From NCBI GenBank assembly GCA_015065615.1, contig SVPY01000008.1, positions 1-64,000 on the forward strand: DNA of 64,000 bases. Reading direction: 5' to 3'. Numbering within the stretch: the stretch's first letter is position 1; every line of letters begins with the position of its first letter. Below the pieces are notes generated by a model that was given only the letters and a program-made list of their open reading frames with translations, was not told where the DNA came from and made no database searches. Of the stretch, positions 49,114 through 58,439 are shown one piece after another. The position numbers and the translations under genes were made by a program. Source of the stretch: Oscillospiraceae bacterium. Its GTDB lineage: Bacteria; Bacillota; Clostridia; Oscillospirales; Acutalibacteraceae.

Positions 49114-49140
49114 GCCTTTGCCCTCGCAAAAGCTCTCCCT
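49114..49140 (-). promoter_or_regulatory. SD-proximal leader hairpin (copy 2)
   Basis: Minus strand AGGGAGA followed by GCTTTTGC-GAGG-GCAAAGGC (8 pairs including one G-U, GAGG loop), then 11 nt to ATG. Compare 23873-23899. Confidence 0.55.
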
Positions 49141-49309
49141 CTTGGAGATGTTATTTTTACGATTGCATTTTAGCATTATAATTTGATAAATACAATAGGT
49201 AAATGTGTTTTCGGAAAAATATTTTTTCGGTCGAATTTAAAATAAACTATTGTTTTTTTGTCTTAAAAACTTTATCATAGTAATATAAAGAACAGGGAGG
49301 GAATTTTTT

Positions 49310-50134
49310 ATGTTAAACATTATTAAAAACACTATAAATATAGGTTTACAGAAGCCTTTTACCATAATCCACATGACCGACACTCACGTTACAGGTGCAT
49401 ATGACAGCGAAAACGAAAGATTAAAAGAGGAATATAAAGCAAGATCCATAAGATTCCCCAACGCAGAGGATTACTGCAACTTCGTTTCAAAGCTTTCCAA
49501 GGAAGAAAACTACCCCATTATGCACACGGGCGATTTTATAGACTACGTTTCAAAGGAAAACCTTGATAAAGCCAAAAAATATTTTGATGAAAACGATATT
49601 TTTATGGCAGCAGGCAACCACGAATTTTACCGACCCGATGACCCGGGAGTTGAAAATAAAGAGTACAGAGATTCGGGCTTTGAAATAATAAAGGATTATT
49701 TCAATAATAATATTCTTGCGGATAAAAAAGAGGTAGGCGGCGTTAATTTTGTTGCTCTCGATAACTCCTACGGTTATTTTGAAAATTGGCAGATCGATTA
49801 CCTTGAGGAAATAATAAAAGAAGGCAAGCCTATTATCATTCTTATTCACTGGCCTTTACATACAGAGCGCTTCACAAGGACCTTTATCGGCAGAGAGAGA
49901 GTTTCGCCTGTTTTATGCGTGCCCGAGGAATTGATGGCGGATTACCCCGAAAGAGCAAAAGAGAGATTCAAAGCCGACGATGCAACCAAGAAAATGTACG
50001 GTATTATAAAGGATAATCCTCTTATCAAAGCCGTGCTTACAGGTCACGAGCATATGGATTTTACCGATGAAATTAACGGTAAGCCTCATCTTTTAACCGG
50101 TCTTTACTCTATAAGGATTATTGATATAGTTTAA
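49310..50134 (+). CDS. Calcineurin-like metallophosphoesterase
   Basis: A 274-residue phosphoesterase. Motifs are IIHMTDTHVTG, MHTGDFIDYV, MAAGNHEFY, ILIHWPLH and VLTGHEHMDF, a complete dinuclear metal site. It lacks the N-terminal domain seen in the gene at 40210. Substrate unknown. It has a GGGAGGG ribosome site. A 166-residue membrane protein follows after 16 bp, suggesting one transcript through 51002. Confidence 0.85.
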   Translation: MLNIIKNTINIGLQKPFTIIHMTDTHVTGAYDSENERLKEEYKARSIRFPNAEDYCNFVSKLSKEENYPIMHTGDFIDYVSKENLDKAKKYFDENDIFMAAGNHEFYRPDDPGVENKEYRDSGFEIIKDYFNNNILADKKEVGGVNFVALDNSYGYFENWQIDYLEEIIKEGKPIIILIHWPLHTERFTRTFIGRERVSPVLCVPEELMADYPERAKERFKADDATKKMYGIIKDNPLIKAVLTGHEHMDFTDEINGKPHLLTGLYSIRIIDIV

Positions 50135-50150
50135 TGAAAGAGGAATAATA

Positions 50151-50651
50151 ATGGAAATAAAAAATAAAACGAAGTTAATTAATATACTTACTTATTCCGC
50201 TATGGGTGCGTCGGTGCTTTATCTAATTGCCTCGCTTCTTGTGAACTACGTGCCTTCAATAGTAGCGACCCTTATGCTGCCTGCAAATACTCCCTACGAA
50301 GCCGCTGCAGACAGATTCTATCTTATAAGTGTTTATATTACCTTTGCGGTAATTATGCTTCACGCCCTTATGGTGTTTTTCAAAACTAAAAAGGGTAGCC
50401 CCTACAGATGGTACCACGCGGTTTTCACTGTTATCGCTGCGCTTTTCGCCATACTTTTCCCCACATTTATGAGTATGATGGGTCTTGTGGATATTACTTA
50501 TCTTTATACCACGGGTACATACAGCGAAATCTGCTATAATTATATGACTAAGCTTTATCAGGCAGAAACAGTTGTAAGGTTTATAAGCGTTATAGCTACT
50601 GCCCTTTCCGTAGGTGCTTTTTGCGGCGGATGGGAAGGAAAAAAGAAATAA
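50151..50651 (+). CDS. Four-helix membrane protein, unknown
   Basis: A 166-residue protein with four predicted transmembrane helices (about residues 12-32, 56-76, 88-108 and 140-158) and short polar ends. There are no recognisable motifs. It is flanked by the phosphoesterase and the PII-like gene with gaps of 16 and 15 bp, so it is likely cotranscribed with them. Confidence 0.65.
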   Translation: MEIKNKTKLINILTYSAMGASVLYLIASLLVNYVPSIVATLMLPANTPYEAAADRFYLISVYITFAVIMLHALMVFFKTKKGSPYRWYHAVFTVIAALFAILFPTFMSMMGLVDITYLYTTGTYSEICYNYMTKLYQAETVVRFISVIATALSVGAFCGGWEGKKK

Positions 50652-50666
50652 AAAGGAGAAATAAAA

Positions 50667-51002
50667 ATGCAGCTTGTTTTTATAGTTCTTAACAAAACAG
50701 AATGCCTTAAGGATATACTTATGGGATTTTACGATGCCGGTATAAAAGGCGCAACTGTTATTGAAACCAGCGGTATGGCCCGCTGCCTTACCGAAATGGA
50801 GGAGCTGCGTTTTTTAGGTTCCCTTAATGTGCTTTTAAACCCGGAGCAAAAGCATAACAAAACTATTTTTATTGCAACCGATGATAATATGATTCCTGTT
50901 ATTTCAAAAATAGTTAACGAAGTAACGGGAGGCCTTCATATGCCCGATACGGGTGTTATGCTCTCGGTTCCTATAGGTTATGCCGAAGGATTTGTAAAAT
51001 AA
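50667..51002 (+). CDS. PII-like signalling protein
   Basis: A 111-residue protein with the ferredoxin-like fold pattern of the PII superfamily: a first strand MQLVFIVLNK, helix ECLKDILMGFYDAGIKGATVIET (with the conserved GIKG turn) and a later strand TIFIATDDNMIPVISKIVNEVTG. The T-loop position is short and lacks the uridylylated Tyr region, so it is not classical GlnB. Such proteins bind nucleotides and regulate a partner, often a membrane protein; the upstream four-helix protein is a candidate by position. Confidence 0.7.
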   Translation: MQLVFIVLNKTECLKDILMGFYDAGIKGATVIETSGMARCLTEMEELRFLGSLNVLLNPEQKHNKTIFIATDDNMIPVISKIVNEVTGGLHMPDTGVMLSVPIGYAEGFVK

Positions 51003-51008
51003 AAATGC

Positions 51009-51050
51009 AAAAAAGTACCGCGGATTTTTACTTTCCGCGGTATTTTACGT
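51009..51050. terminator. Bidirectional terminator between the PII-like and MBL genes
   Basis: Perfect 9-bp stem TACCGCGGA / TCCGCGGTA with a 9-nt loop, a TTTT run on the plus side and a T6 run on the minus side. Confidence 0.85.
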
Positions 51051-51068
51051 TTATAAATATATTTAATT

Positions 51069-51917
51069 TTAGAATAATTTGAAGTCGCCGTGAGCATGGG
51101 GGCAGCTTAAAACGGCGCCTAATTCTTCCATCCATTTGCGTGTCAAAAGGGTGTTGAAAGGTCCGGTGCCTTCGCCCTTTTCGCCGACGTTTTCCCAAAG
51201 CCAGTAAGGAGCGCAGTAAAGGCATATTTTAGGTTTAACTATACTGTAAAATTCTTTGTTTACGCCGTTCTGACCGTGGTGAGCCATCTGTACGATGTCG
51301 CATCTAAGTTTTTCGTGGGGAATGGTTTTAAGAAAATCTATGCCTGCCTCTTCACCTAAATCACCGAGAATGAGCACGTCTCTTTTGGGGAAGTGAAGCT
51401 TAAAAACGGAAGAACTGTCGTTAATTGTGTTATATTTTTCGTAGCCTTCGCTGTCTTTAAGTATTTCTATTTTAAGCTCGCCGCAGTTAATGGTATTGCC
51501 TCTAATAAGCTTTTTGGGCTTTATGTTAAATTTATCAAGAAGCGACAAAAATTTCGTGCAAGGGGCAAAGCTTGTGCCGCGCTCTACGGTTAATAACCAT
51601 TCGGTTTCGGGAAAATCAAAATAAAGTTCACCTATTTCAATATCGAACTGTGGCAAATTCTCCATTAAGTACATTAAAGAACCAAAGTGGTCTTCGTGAG
51701 CGTGGGTTATTACCCATGTATCCACCTTTTTGTTCCGCTCTTCAAGGAGACTGTAAAGGTACATAGCATCCTCTTCATAGGGCTGACCGCCGTCTATCAT
51801 ACAAGTTTTTTTGTCGGGGGTTTCAATTAAGTAACCCATCATCTGATATTTGTAGCGGTTTGCATACTGCAAAACATAGCCGCCGCCAAGGTTTACGTCG
51901 AGCAAATTCATGTTCAT
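51069..51917 (-). CDS. Metallo-beta-lactamase fold hydrolase
   Basis: A 282-residue MBL-fold protein. The metal site is WVITHAHEDHFGSL (HxHxDH), followed by LILGDLGEEA and MAHHGQNG, a pattern like the hydrolase domain of ComEC-type and related nucleases. Substrate unknown. There is no signal peptide. It overlaps the small membrane protein upstream by 4 bp (ATGA), so translation is coupled. Confidence 0.82.
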   Translation of the reverse strand: MNMNLLDVNLGGGYVLQYANRYKYQMMGYLIETPDKKTCMIDGGQPYEEDAMYLYSLLEERNKKVDTWVITHAHEDHFGSLMYLMENLPQFDIEIGELYFDFPETEWLLTVERGTSFAPCTKFLSLLDKFNIKPKKLIRGNTINCGELKIEILKDSEGYEKYNTINDSSSVFKLHFPKRDVLILGDLGEEAGIDFLKTIPHEKLRCDIVQMAHHGQNGVNKEFYSIVKPKICLYCAPYWLWENVGEKGEGTGPFNTLLTRKWMEELGAVLSCPHAHGDFKLF

Positions 51918-52147
51918 ATAAATACTCCTTTTGTTATATTAAATCCGGGGAAAACTATTGTTAATATCAGTAAAACAGCAGCTATAATAATTGCAGCCCA
52001 GCCGGAAAACACAATAGCTTTAATGGACCACTCTGTGGGGTCTCCGCCATCTACAAAACGCCGGTGCTCCATTTCCCATATAATATCGGGGTTAGTTATA
52101 GCTATAAATCCATAGATGGGTAATATTATTATAAATAACCACTGCAT
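51914..52147 (-). CDS. Small two-helix membrane protein (DUF6199-like)
   Basis: A 77-residue protein with one hydrophobic segment at residues 2-20 and another at 46-67, separated by a polar loop with NPDIIWEMEHRRFVDGGDPTEWS. It resembles small DUF6199-type proteins; function unknown. It is first in a two-gene unit with the MBL hydrolase and has AAAGGAAGTG before ATG. Confidence 0.65.
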   Translation of the reverse strand: MQWLFIIILPIYGFIAITNPDIIWEMEHRRFVDGGDPTEWSIKAIVFSGWAAIIIAAVLLILTIVFPGFNITKGVFI

Positions 52148-52261
52148 AAATTATTTCACTTCCTTTTTCTTTTATTATAAAGCAATCTATCAGTAAACTC
52201 AACTACATATCTGCATTAACAAAAAATTTACTTATAATTATAAAAGTCTTTAAAATAATAC

Positions 52262-52290
52262 TGTTAATTTTCCATTATTTATGTTATACT
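52262..52290 (+). promoter_or_regulatory. Promoter of the ruvCAB operon
   Basis: Extended -10 TGTTATACT (TATACT at 52285-52290). The -35 at 17 nt is TGTTAA, weak. I see no clear LexA box. Confidence 0.5.
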
Positions 52291-52342
52291 TATATGGAAT
52301 GTAAATTTATAATGGATAAGTAGCGTGAAAGGGGTGGCGAAA

Positions 52343-52963
52343 TTGAAAATACTTGGTATTGACCCCGGGTATGCCATAGTAGGTTACGGCGTTGTAGACT
52401 TTTCAGGCGGCAGATATCGCTCACTTGAGCACGGCGCTATAATTACCGAGGCAGGGGAAGATTTTAACCACCGCCTTGAAATTATATTCGACAGATTAAA
52501 CGAAATTATTTCCATACATAAGCCCGACTGCATTTCAATTGAAAAGCTTTATTTCCAGAATAACCAGAAAACCGCCATAAACGTAGCAGAAGCAAGAGGC
52601 GTTTGCCTTTTAGCGGCACAAAAAGCAGGAGTGAAAATTTTTGAATACACTCCCTTGCAGGTAAAAAGTGCTTTAACAGGCTACGGCAAGGCGGAAAAAT
52701 ATCAGGTTATGGAGATGACCAAAAGGCTTCTAAATTTAAAAGAGACTCCTAAGCCCGACGATACTGCCGATGCTTTGGCTTTGGCTATTACTCACGGCAG
52801 ATGCTCAAGTTCAATATTCCCCGACACTTATAAAATAAGCAGTACAATAAACGATAAAACACCAAACAGTCAGCTTCCGCCTACCAAGGCTTTGATAGCC
52901 GAAATATTGGCAAAAGAAAAAAGAGTTTACGTAAGAAAACCACCCCAGAGCGGTAAACAATGA
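52343..52963 (+). CDS. ruvC: Holliday junction endodeoxyribonuclease RuvC
   Basis: Resolves Holliday junctions with RuvAB. Catalytic acids are in LGIDPGYAIVGYG (Asp), ISIEKLYF (Glu) and DDTADALALAITH (Asp). The track starts at a GTG (52325) with no ribosome site. The TTG at 52343 gives the normal start KILGIDPG and has AAAGGGG at good spacing, so I choose it. The C-terminus is about 40 residues longer than E. coli RuvC, ending in a basic tail (KEKRVYVRKPPQSGKQ). It is first of ruvC-ruvA-ruvB. Confidence 0.92.
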   Translation: MKILGIDPGYAIVGYGVVDFSGGRYRSLEHGAIITEAGEDFNHRLEIIFDRLNEIISIHKPDCISIEKLYFQNNQKTAINVAEARGVCLLAAQKAGVKIFEYTPLQVKSALTGYGKAEKYQVMEMTKRLLNLKETPKPDDTADALALAITHGRCSSSIFPDTYKISSTINDKTPNSQLPPTKALIAEILAKEKRVYVRKPPQSGKQ

Positions 52964-52996
52964 TATTTATATATAGAAAAAGAAGAGAAATTAATT

Positions 52997-53602
52997 ATGT
53001 TTTACAGTATTCGCGGTAAATTAATACATTCAGAAGCAGGCGTTGCCGTTATTGAGTGCGGCGGCGTAGGCTTTAAAGCAAATATCAGCTTCAATACACA
53101 GAGAAATCTTCCCAAGCAGGGTGAGGAAGTTATGCTCTTTACCTATTTAAACGTGCGTGAAGATGCGCTGGATCTTTTCGGCTTCTACACAAAAGAGGAG
53201 CTTAACTGCTACAAAATGCTTACAAATATAAGCGGTGTAGGCCCTAAGGTTGCTCTTGCCATACTTTCTGAATTAACTCCCGAGAAGCTTGCTTTAGCGG
53301 CAGCCGCTTCCGACAGTAAGGCGTTTGCCCGCGCCAACGGTGTAGGTCCCAAGCTTGCAGGCAGAATAGTTTTGGAGCTTAAGGATAAAGTTAAGGGCTT
53401 GTTTACAGAAAACGGAAATGAAGAAGTATCTCAGGCGGCGGTACTTAATAACGCTTCCAGTAATGCTGCAGGCGCGGTGCAGGCTTTAACCGCTTTGGGT
53501 TATTCCCCCAGCGAAGCTGCGGCTGTAGTTGGCAAAATAGATTCATCACTTAAAACGGAAGAAATTATCCGTCTTGCACTTAAGAGTTTAGCTAAGTTTT
53601 AA
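52997..53602 (+). CDS. ruvA: Holliday junction DNA-binding protein RuvA
   Basis: A 201-residue protein that binds four-way junctions as a tetramer. It has an N-terminal OB fold (MFYSIRGKLIHSEAGVAVIECGGVGF), two helix-hairpin-helix motifs (ISGVGPKVALAILSEL and ANGVGPKLAGRIVLELKDK) and a C-terminal domain III (VQALTALGYSPSEAAAVV) that touches RuvB. Length is standard. It is 33 bp after ruvC. Confidence 0.95.
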   Translation: MFYSIRGKLIHSEAGVAVIECGGVGFKANISFNTQRNLPKQGEEVMLFTYLNVREDALDLFGFYTKEELNCYKMLTNISGVGPKVALAILSELTPEKLALAAAASDSKAFARANGVGPKLAGRIVLELKDKVKGLFTENGNEEVSQAAVLNNASSNAAGAVQALTALGYSPSEAAAVVGKIDSSLKTEEIIRLALKSLAKF

Positions 53603-53631
53603 TAACGAATACGAAAGGATAAAAAACCAAA

Positions 53632-54696
53632 ATGAATATGTATACAAACGAAACAGATTACGAAAACCGTATGGTAGATCCCGAATACGGCACACAGGAT
53701 ACAGAGACCGAAAACCCCTTAAGACCGAAAACCCTTGCCGATTACATAGGTCAGGATAAGGTTAAGGAAAATTTAGCAATATATATTGAAGCGGCAAAAA
53801 AGAGAAGCGAAGCTCTTGACCACGTGCTTCTTTACGGCCCTCCCGGACTCGGTAAAACCACTTTAGCAGGTATAATAGCCAACGAGATGGGTGTTAATTT
53901 AAGAATTACCAGCGGCCCTGCCATTGAGCGTCCCGGTGATTTAGCCGCACTTTTAACCTCTTTAAATGAGGGCGACGTGCTTTTTATCGACGAAATCCAC
54001 CGCCTTCCCAGAGTAGTTGAAGAAATTTTATACCCCGCTATGGAGGATTTCTCCATAGATATTATTACAGGTAAGGGCCAGATGGCGGCCTCCTACCATT
54101 TACCCCTTCCTAAATTCACTTTAGTAGGCGCTACCACCAGAGCAGGTCAGCTTTCAGCACCTCTTCGCGACAGATTCGGCGTTGTATTAAGACTTGAACT
54201 TTATACACCTGAAGAGTTAAGTAAAATCATTACCCGAAGCGCAGGTATTTTAGGCATAGGAATTGAAGCAGACGGTTCTCTTGAAATAGCTTCCCGCTCA
54301 CGCGGTACGCCCCGTATTGCAAACCGCTTCTTAAAGAGAATCCGTGACTTTGCGGAAATTATGAGTGACGGTGTTATTACGTATAATACTGCAAAAATCG
54401 CCCTCGACAGAATGGAAGTAGACGAATTGGGTCTTGACAGCGGCGACAGACGCATGCTTTCTGCCATAATTAATTTCTACGGCGGCGGTCCCGTTGGCGT
54501 TGAAACTTTGGCTGCAGCTATTGGCGAGGAAGCAATAACCATTGAGGACGTATTGGAGCCCTATTTAATGCAGATAGGATTCTTAAGAAGAACACCCCGA
54601 GGCAGATGCGTAACCAAATCCGCATATTTGCATTTGGGTTTAACTCCTCCCGAGTGCGAAGCTTGTCCTCCCCAGCAGCAGTCGCTTCTTGATTAA
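53632..54696 (+). CDS. ruvB: Holliday junction branch-migration ATPase RuvB
   Basis: A 354-residue AAA+ motor. Walker A is GPPGLGKTT, Walker B is LFIDEIHRL, and sensor/arginine-finger blocks follow ([18 protein letters not shown]). The C-terminal winged helix includes [17 protein letters not shown]. The N-terminus opens with [11 protein letters not shown]. Its ribosome site GAAAGGA is 13 nt from ATG. It is last of the ruv genes and is followed by an rRNA methylase whose true start is 57 bp downstream. Confidence 0.95.
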   Translation: MNMYTNETDYENRMVDPEYGTQDTETENPLRPKTLADYIGQDKVKENLAIYIEAAKKRSEALDHVLLYGPPGLGKTTLAGIIANEMGVNLRITSGPAIERPGDLAALLTSLNEGDVLFIDEIHRLPRVVEEILYPAMEDFSIDIITGKGQMAASYHLPLPKFTLVGATTRAGQLSAPLRDRFGVVLRLELYTPEELSKIITRSAGILGIGIEADGSLEIASRSRGTPRIANRFLKRIRDFAEIMSDGVITYNTAKIALDRMEVDELGLDSGDRRMLSAIINFYGGGPVGVETLAAAIGEEAITIEDVLEPYLMQIGFLRRTPRGRCVTKSAYLHLGLTPPECEACPPQQQSLLD

Positions 54697-54753
54697 TTGA
54701 TATTAAGTTTTATAGGCTTATTCATATACGGTAAACAGATAAAGGAAACAAAA

Positions 54754-55623
54754 ATGAGAAAAGCAAATTGGAAAGATTACGAGCTTATTGATACAAGCAT
54801 GGGCGAAAAGCTTGAAAGATGGGGCGATATGATTTTAATCCGTCCCGACCCTCAGATAATTTGGGAATCCGACAAGAAAAATCCCCTTTGGCGAAAAGCG
54901 GACGCAAGGTACAACCGCTCAAATACGGGCGGCGGCCAGTGGCAGTGCTACAATAAAATTCCCGCCGCTTGGAAAATATCATACGGCGACCTTAACTTCA
55001 GAGTTAAGACCATGGGCTTCAAGCACACGGGCATTTTCCCTGAGCAGGCAGTTAACTGGGATTTTACAGCCGAAAAAATCAGAAAAGCCAAAGCAGAGGG
55101 CAGAGAAGTAAAGGTTTTAAATCTTTTCGGTTATACAGGCGCGGCTACTCTTGCCTGCCTGAATGCAGGAGCTTCCGTAACTCACGTTGATGCCTCCAAG
55201 GGTATGGTTGCATGGGCTAAGGAAAACGCCGAGGTATCAAATCTTTCCGATAAACCTGTAAGATGGCTTGTTGATGACTGCGTGAAGTTTGTTCAGCGCG
55301 AGCAAAGGCGCGGCAACGTTTACGACGGCATTATTATGGACCCTCCCTCCTACGGCAGAGGCCCCGGCGGCGAAGTATGGAAGCTTGAAGAGCAGCTTTT
55401 CGGCTTGGTTAATATGTGTATGCCCATTATGAGTGAAGATCCCTTATTCTTCATTCTTAATTCCTACACCACGGGTCTTTCCCCCTCGGTTATGGAATAT
55501 TTAATAGGCACTATTATAAAGAAAAAATTCGGCGGTAAAATATCAAGCGACGAAATCGGTCTTCCCGTAACGGAAACAGGTCTCGTACTTCCCTGCGGCA
55601 GTACAGCTATATGGGAAAAATAA
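54754..55623 (+). CDS. Class I SAM-dependent (RlmI/RlmK-like) methyltransferase
   Basis: A 289-residue methylase from the ATG at 54754, which has AAAGGA at normal spacing; the track start at 54697 has no ribosome site and adds 19 poor residues. The SAM motif is VLNLFGYTGAATLACLNAGASVTHVDASKG, and the catalytic motif IIMDPPSYGRGPGGEVW resembles 23S rRNA m5C/m7G methylases of the RlmI/RlmK group. The usual N-terminal PUA domain is missing. The target is not certain. Confidence 0.82.
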   Translation: MRKANWKDYELIDTSMGEKLERWGDMILIRPDPQIIWESDKKNPLWRKADARYNRSNTGGGQWQCYNKIPAAWKISYGDLNFRVKTMGFKHTGIFPEQAVNWDFTAEKIRKAKAEGREVKVLNLFGYTGAATLACLNAGASVTHVDASKGMVAWAKENAEVSNLSDKPVRWLVDDCVKFVQREQRRGNVYDGIIMDPPSYGRGPGGEVWKLEEQLFGLVNMCMPIMSEDPLFFILNSYTTGLSPSVMEYLIGTIIKKKFGGKISSDEIGLPVTETGLVLPCGSTAIWEK

Positions 55624-55637
55624 TATAAAAAATTAAA

Positions 55638-55696
55638 AGCAAAGCGTGGTTTTGCAGGAGATACGAAACCGTTCCCCGTGGGGGCGGATCCCTGAT
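55638..55696 (+). repeat. Dyads upstream of ecfA1
   Basis: GCAAAGCGTGGTTTTGC, CCGTTCCCC paired with GGGGGCGG, and CTGATATCAG lie in a row within 60 bp. They stand out in GC content from the flanks. No classical riboswitch is recognised. Confidence 0.4.
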
Positions 55697-55755
55697 ATCA
55701 GATTTTATAAAACGATTTAAAGTGTTCTCTTAAGGAGGACAGAAAAGATAAGAAT

Positions 55756-56598
55756 ATGAGCTTTATTGAAGTAAGAGATTTAAAATATACCTATAATCTT
55801 GGCGAAAATGATGCCCACGAAGCCTTGAAAGGTCTTTCGATGAATATTGAAGAAGGTGAATTTGTTGCTCTTTTGGGTCACAACGGCTGCGGTAAATCCA
55901 CCTTGGCTAAAATTTTCAACGGTATGTACACTCCTCTTTCAGGCAGTGTAAAGGTGGACGGTCTTGATACCTCCATCGAAAAAAATCAGATAGAAGTAAG
56001 AAGAAAAGTGGGCCTTGTTCAGCAGAATCCCGATAACCAGCTTGTGGCAGGTATCGTGGAGGAGGACGTTGCCTTCGGCCCCGAAAATTTAGGCATTCCC
56101 CCGCTTGAAATAAGGGAGAGGGTGGACGAAGCCTTAAAAGCCGTTAATATGTACGAGTATCGCGAGCACGCGCCCTTTAAGCTTTCGGGCGGTCAGAAGC
56201 AGCGAGTTGCTATTGCTGGCGTTATTGCAATGAGAACGAAGTGCATAGTTCTTGATGAACCTACAGCCATGCTTGACCCCAGAGGCCGCGAAGAGGTTAT
56301 GGAGACCATAAAAAAGCTTAACCGCGAGCACGGCATCACAATAATTCTGATTACCCACTATATGGACGAGGCGGTTCAGAGCGGCAGAGTAATAGTTATG
56401 GACGACGGCAAGGTTTTAACCGAAGGCGCACCGAGAGAGGTTTTCAGCAACGTAGAGCTTTTAAAGCGCCATAAGCTGGATGTGCCTCAGGCTACGGAGC
56501 TTGCATATAAACTTAAAAATGCAGGTATCGATTTAAAAGGCGTGCCTATGAACACTTTAGAGTGCATAGACCTTATCGAGCAGTATATAAACAGTTGA
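55756..56598 (+). CDS. ecfA1: ECF transporter ATPase EcfA1
   Basis: A 280-residue ABC ATPase of the energy-coupling factor module that powers vitamin and metal uptake with EcfT and interchangeable S components. Walker A is GHNGCGKST, the Q-loop lies in [11 protein letters not shown], the signature is [14 protein letters not shown] and Walker B is [13 protein letters not shown]. It is first of ecfA1-ecfA2-ecfT-truA. No S component is nearby, as expected for a group II (shared) module. Confidence 0.94.
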   Translation: MSFIEVRDLKYTYNLGENDAHEALKGLSMNIEEGEFVALLGHNGCGKSTLAKIFNGMYTPLSGSVKVDGLDTSIEKNQIEVRRKVGLVQQNPDNQLVAGIVEEDVAFGPENLGIPPLEIRERVDEALKAVNMYEYREHAPFKLSGGQKQRVAIAGVIAMRTKCIVLDEPTAMLDPRGREEVMETIKKLNREHGITIILITHYMDEAVQSGRVIVMDDGKVLTEGAPREVFSNVELLKRHKLDVPQATELAYKLKNAGIDLKGVPMNTLECIDLIEQYINS

Positions 56599-56671
56599 GT
56601 TGAATTTAATTAAGATAAATATAAATTTTCGTTTTTATTTGAAGTAATTTCTATAAGAATAAGGAAATAAA

Positions 56672-57532
56672 ATGACAGAATTAAACGTAATTGAAACCAA
56701 AAATCTCTCCTTTACCTACGGTATAGGCACTCCCTTCGAGAAGCACGCCGTAAAGGACGTAAATCTCGAAATAAAGCAGGGCGAATTTTTAGGTATAATA
56801 GGTCACACCGGCAGCGGTAAATCTACCTTTATCCAGATGCTTAACGGACTTATAAAGCCTACCTCGGGCACTATACTTTTAAACGGTAATGATATATGGG
56901 CAGAACCTAAAAAAATAAGAAACGTCCGATTCAAAGTTGGTATGGTTTTCCAGTATCCGGAATATCAGCTTTTTGAGGAAACAGTTATAAAGGATATATG
57001 CTTCGGCCCGATGAATCAGGGCTTAAGCGAGGAAGAAGCCTTAAAAAGAGCCAAGGAAGCCGCCTTCTTCGTAGGTCTTCCCGATAATCTTCTGGAAAAA
57101 TCACCCTTTGAATTATCGGGCGGCGAAAAAAGACGCGCCGCAATAGCAGGTGTTATCGCCATGGATCCCGATGTGCTTATTTTAGATGAGCCTACGGCAG
57201 GTCTTGACCCCATGGGCAGAGACTTGCTTTTAACACAGATATATAATTACCACAAGGAAAGAAAGAACACGGTGCTGCTGGTTTCCCACAGTATGGAGGA
57301 TATAGGCAGAGTTGCCGACAGAGTTCTCGTTATGAATAAAGGCGAAAAAGCGATGCTTGAGAATACGCGGGACGTTTTCTCAAAGGGCTATGAGCTTCGC
57401 GATATGGGTCTTAAAATTCCTCAGGTCACCCACATTATGCAGAAGTTAAAGCTTATGGGTCTTGACGTGGACGAGGGTACTTTAAGGGTAGAGGATGCTT
57501 TAAGGCAGCTTATCCCTCTTCTTAAAAAGTAA
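56672..57532 (+). CDS. ecfA2: ECF transporter ATPase EcfA2
   Basis: A 286-residue second ATPase of the heterodimer. Walker A is GHTGSGKST, Q-loop MVFQYPEYQ, signature ELSGGEKRRAAIAG and Walker B VLILDEPTAGLDP. The FQYPE after the Q-loop is typical of EcfA2. It is 73 bp after ecfA1. Confidence 0.94.
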   Translation: MTELNVIETKNLSFTYGIGTPFEKHAVKDVNLEIKQGEFLGIIGHTGSGKSTFIQMLNGLIKPTSGTILLNGNDIWAEPKKIRNVRFKVGMVFQYPEYQLFEETVIKDICFGPMNQGLSEEEALKRAKEAAFFVGLPDNLLEKSPFELSGGEKRRAAIAGVIAMDPDVLILDEPTAGLDPMGRDLLLTQIYNYHKERKNTVLLVSHSMEDIGRVADRVLVMNKGEKAMLENTRDVFSKGYELRDMGLKIPQVTHIMQKLKLMGLDVDEGTLRVEDALRQLIPLLKK

Positions 57533-57608
57533 TCGGCAGAATTTAATATAGTTTATTTTAGTTTAGTTTTAATTTACAGATAATCTTATTTATATAGGAG
57601 AAATATAA

Positions 57609-58424
57609 ATGATCTCAGATATAACCTTAGGTCAATACTTTCCCGGAAAGAGCGTGATTCACCGCTTTGACCCCAGATTAAAGCTTATATTAACGGTGTT
57701 TTTCATAGTGCTTGTTTTCTGCGCGGGAAATTTTGTGAATATGGCCCTTGTATACGCTACCGTTATATGCGGTATGGTAATGAGCAAGGTGCCTATGAAA
57801 ATATATTTTAAAAGCTTGAAGCCCATATTTTTCATCGTTGCGTTTACGGGTATTTTGAATCTTTTCTACGGTACGGGTGAGCCTTTGTGGCAGTGGGGCT
57901 TTATTACAATTACTTTAAACGGTATTTTAAACAGTATTATAATTGCCCTGAGAATCATCGCTTTAATTTTAATAAGCTCAATACTTACTTTCACCACATC
58001 CCCCACACAGCTTACGGATGCAATTGAAAGAATACTTAAGCCTCTTACTTATATAAAAGTGCCTGTACACGAATTTGCAATGATGATGACCATCGCTTTA
58101 AGATTCGTACCTACGCTTTTGGAGGAGACGGATAAAATTATGTCCGCCCAGAAAGCCCGCGGCGCCGATATGGAAAGCGGCGGCTTTACTCAGAGGGTAA
58201 AAGCATTGATTCCCGTTTTGATTCCCTTGTTCGTTTCTGCTTTCAGGCGCGCTTACGATTTAGCTACAGCTATGGAGAGCCGCTGTTACAACGGCGGAAA
58301 CGGCAGAACAAAAATGAAGATACTCAAAATCCAGAGGAACGATATTATTATGATAACTTTCTGCGTTGTTTTCCTTGCAGGATTTATCGCTATAGCCTTT
58401 TTCGTTCCACCTATAATAAGATAA
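57609..58424 (+). CDS. ecfT: ECF transporter transmembrane component EcfT
   Basis: A 271-residue integral membrane protein with about six to eight helices. The coupling-helix motifs are visible as AQKARGADMESGGF and AMESRCYNGG, which dock on the two ATPases. The N-terminus has the usual YFPGKSVIHRFDPRLKLI. It completes the ECF module and is followed 15 bp later by truA. Confidence 0.93.
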   Translation: MISDITLGQYFPGKSVIHRFDPRLKLILTVFFIVLVFCAGNFVNMALVYATVICGMVMSKVPMKIYFKSLKPIFFIVAFTGILNLFYGTGEPLWQWGFITITLNGILNSIIIALRIIALILISSILTFTTSPTQLTDAIERILKPLTYIKVPVHEFAMMMTIALRFVPTLLEETDKIMSAQKARGADMESGGFTQRVKALIPVLIPLFVSAFRRAYDLATAMESRCYNGGNGRTKMKILKIQRNDIIMITFCVVFLAGFIAIAFFVPPIIR

Positions 58425-58439
58425 TCCAAAAATAATATA

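Noticed and set aside
49103-49129. TTG start for the MFS gene as given in the ORF track
   Set aside because: The TTG lies in a leader hairpin that also precedes an unrelated gene in another frame, so the segment is more likely untranslated.
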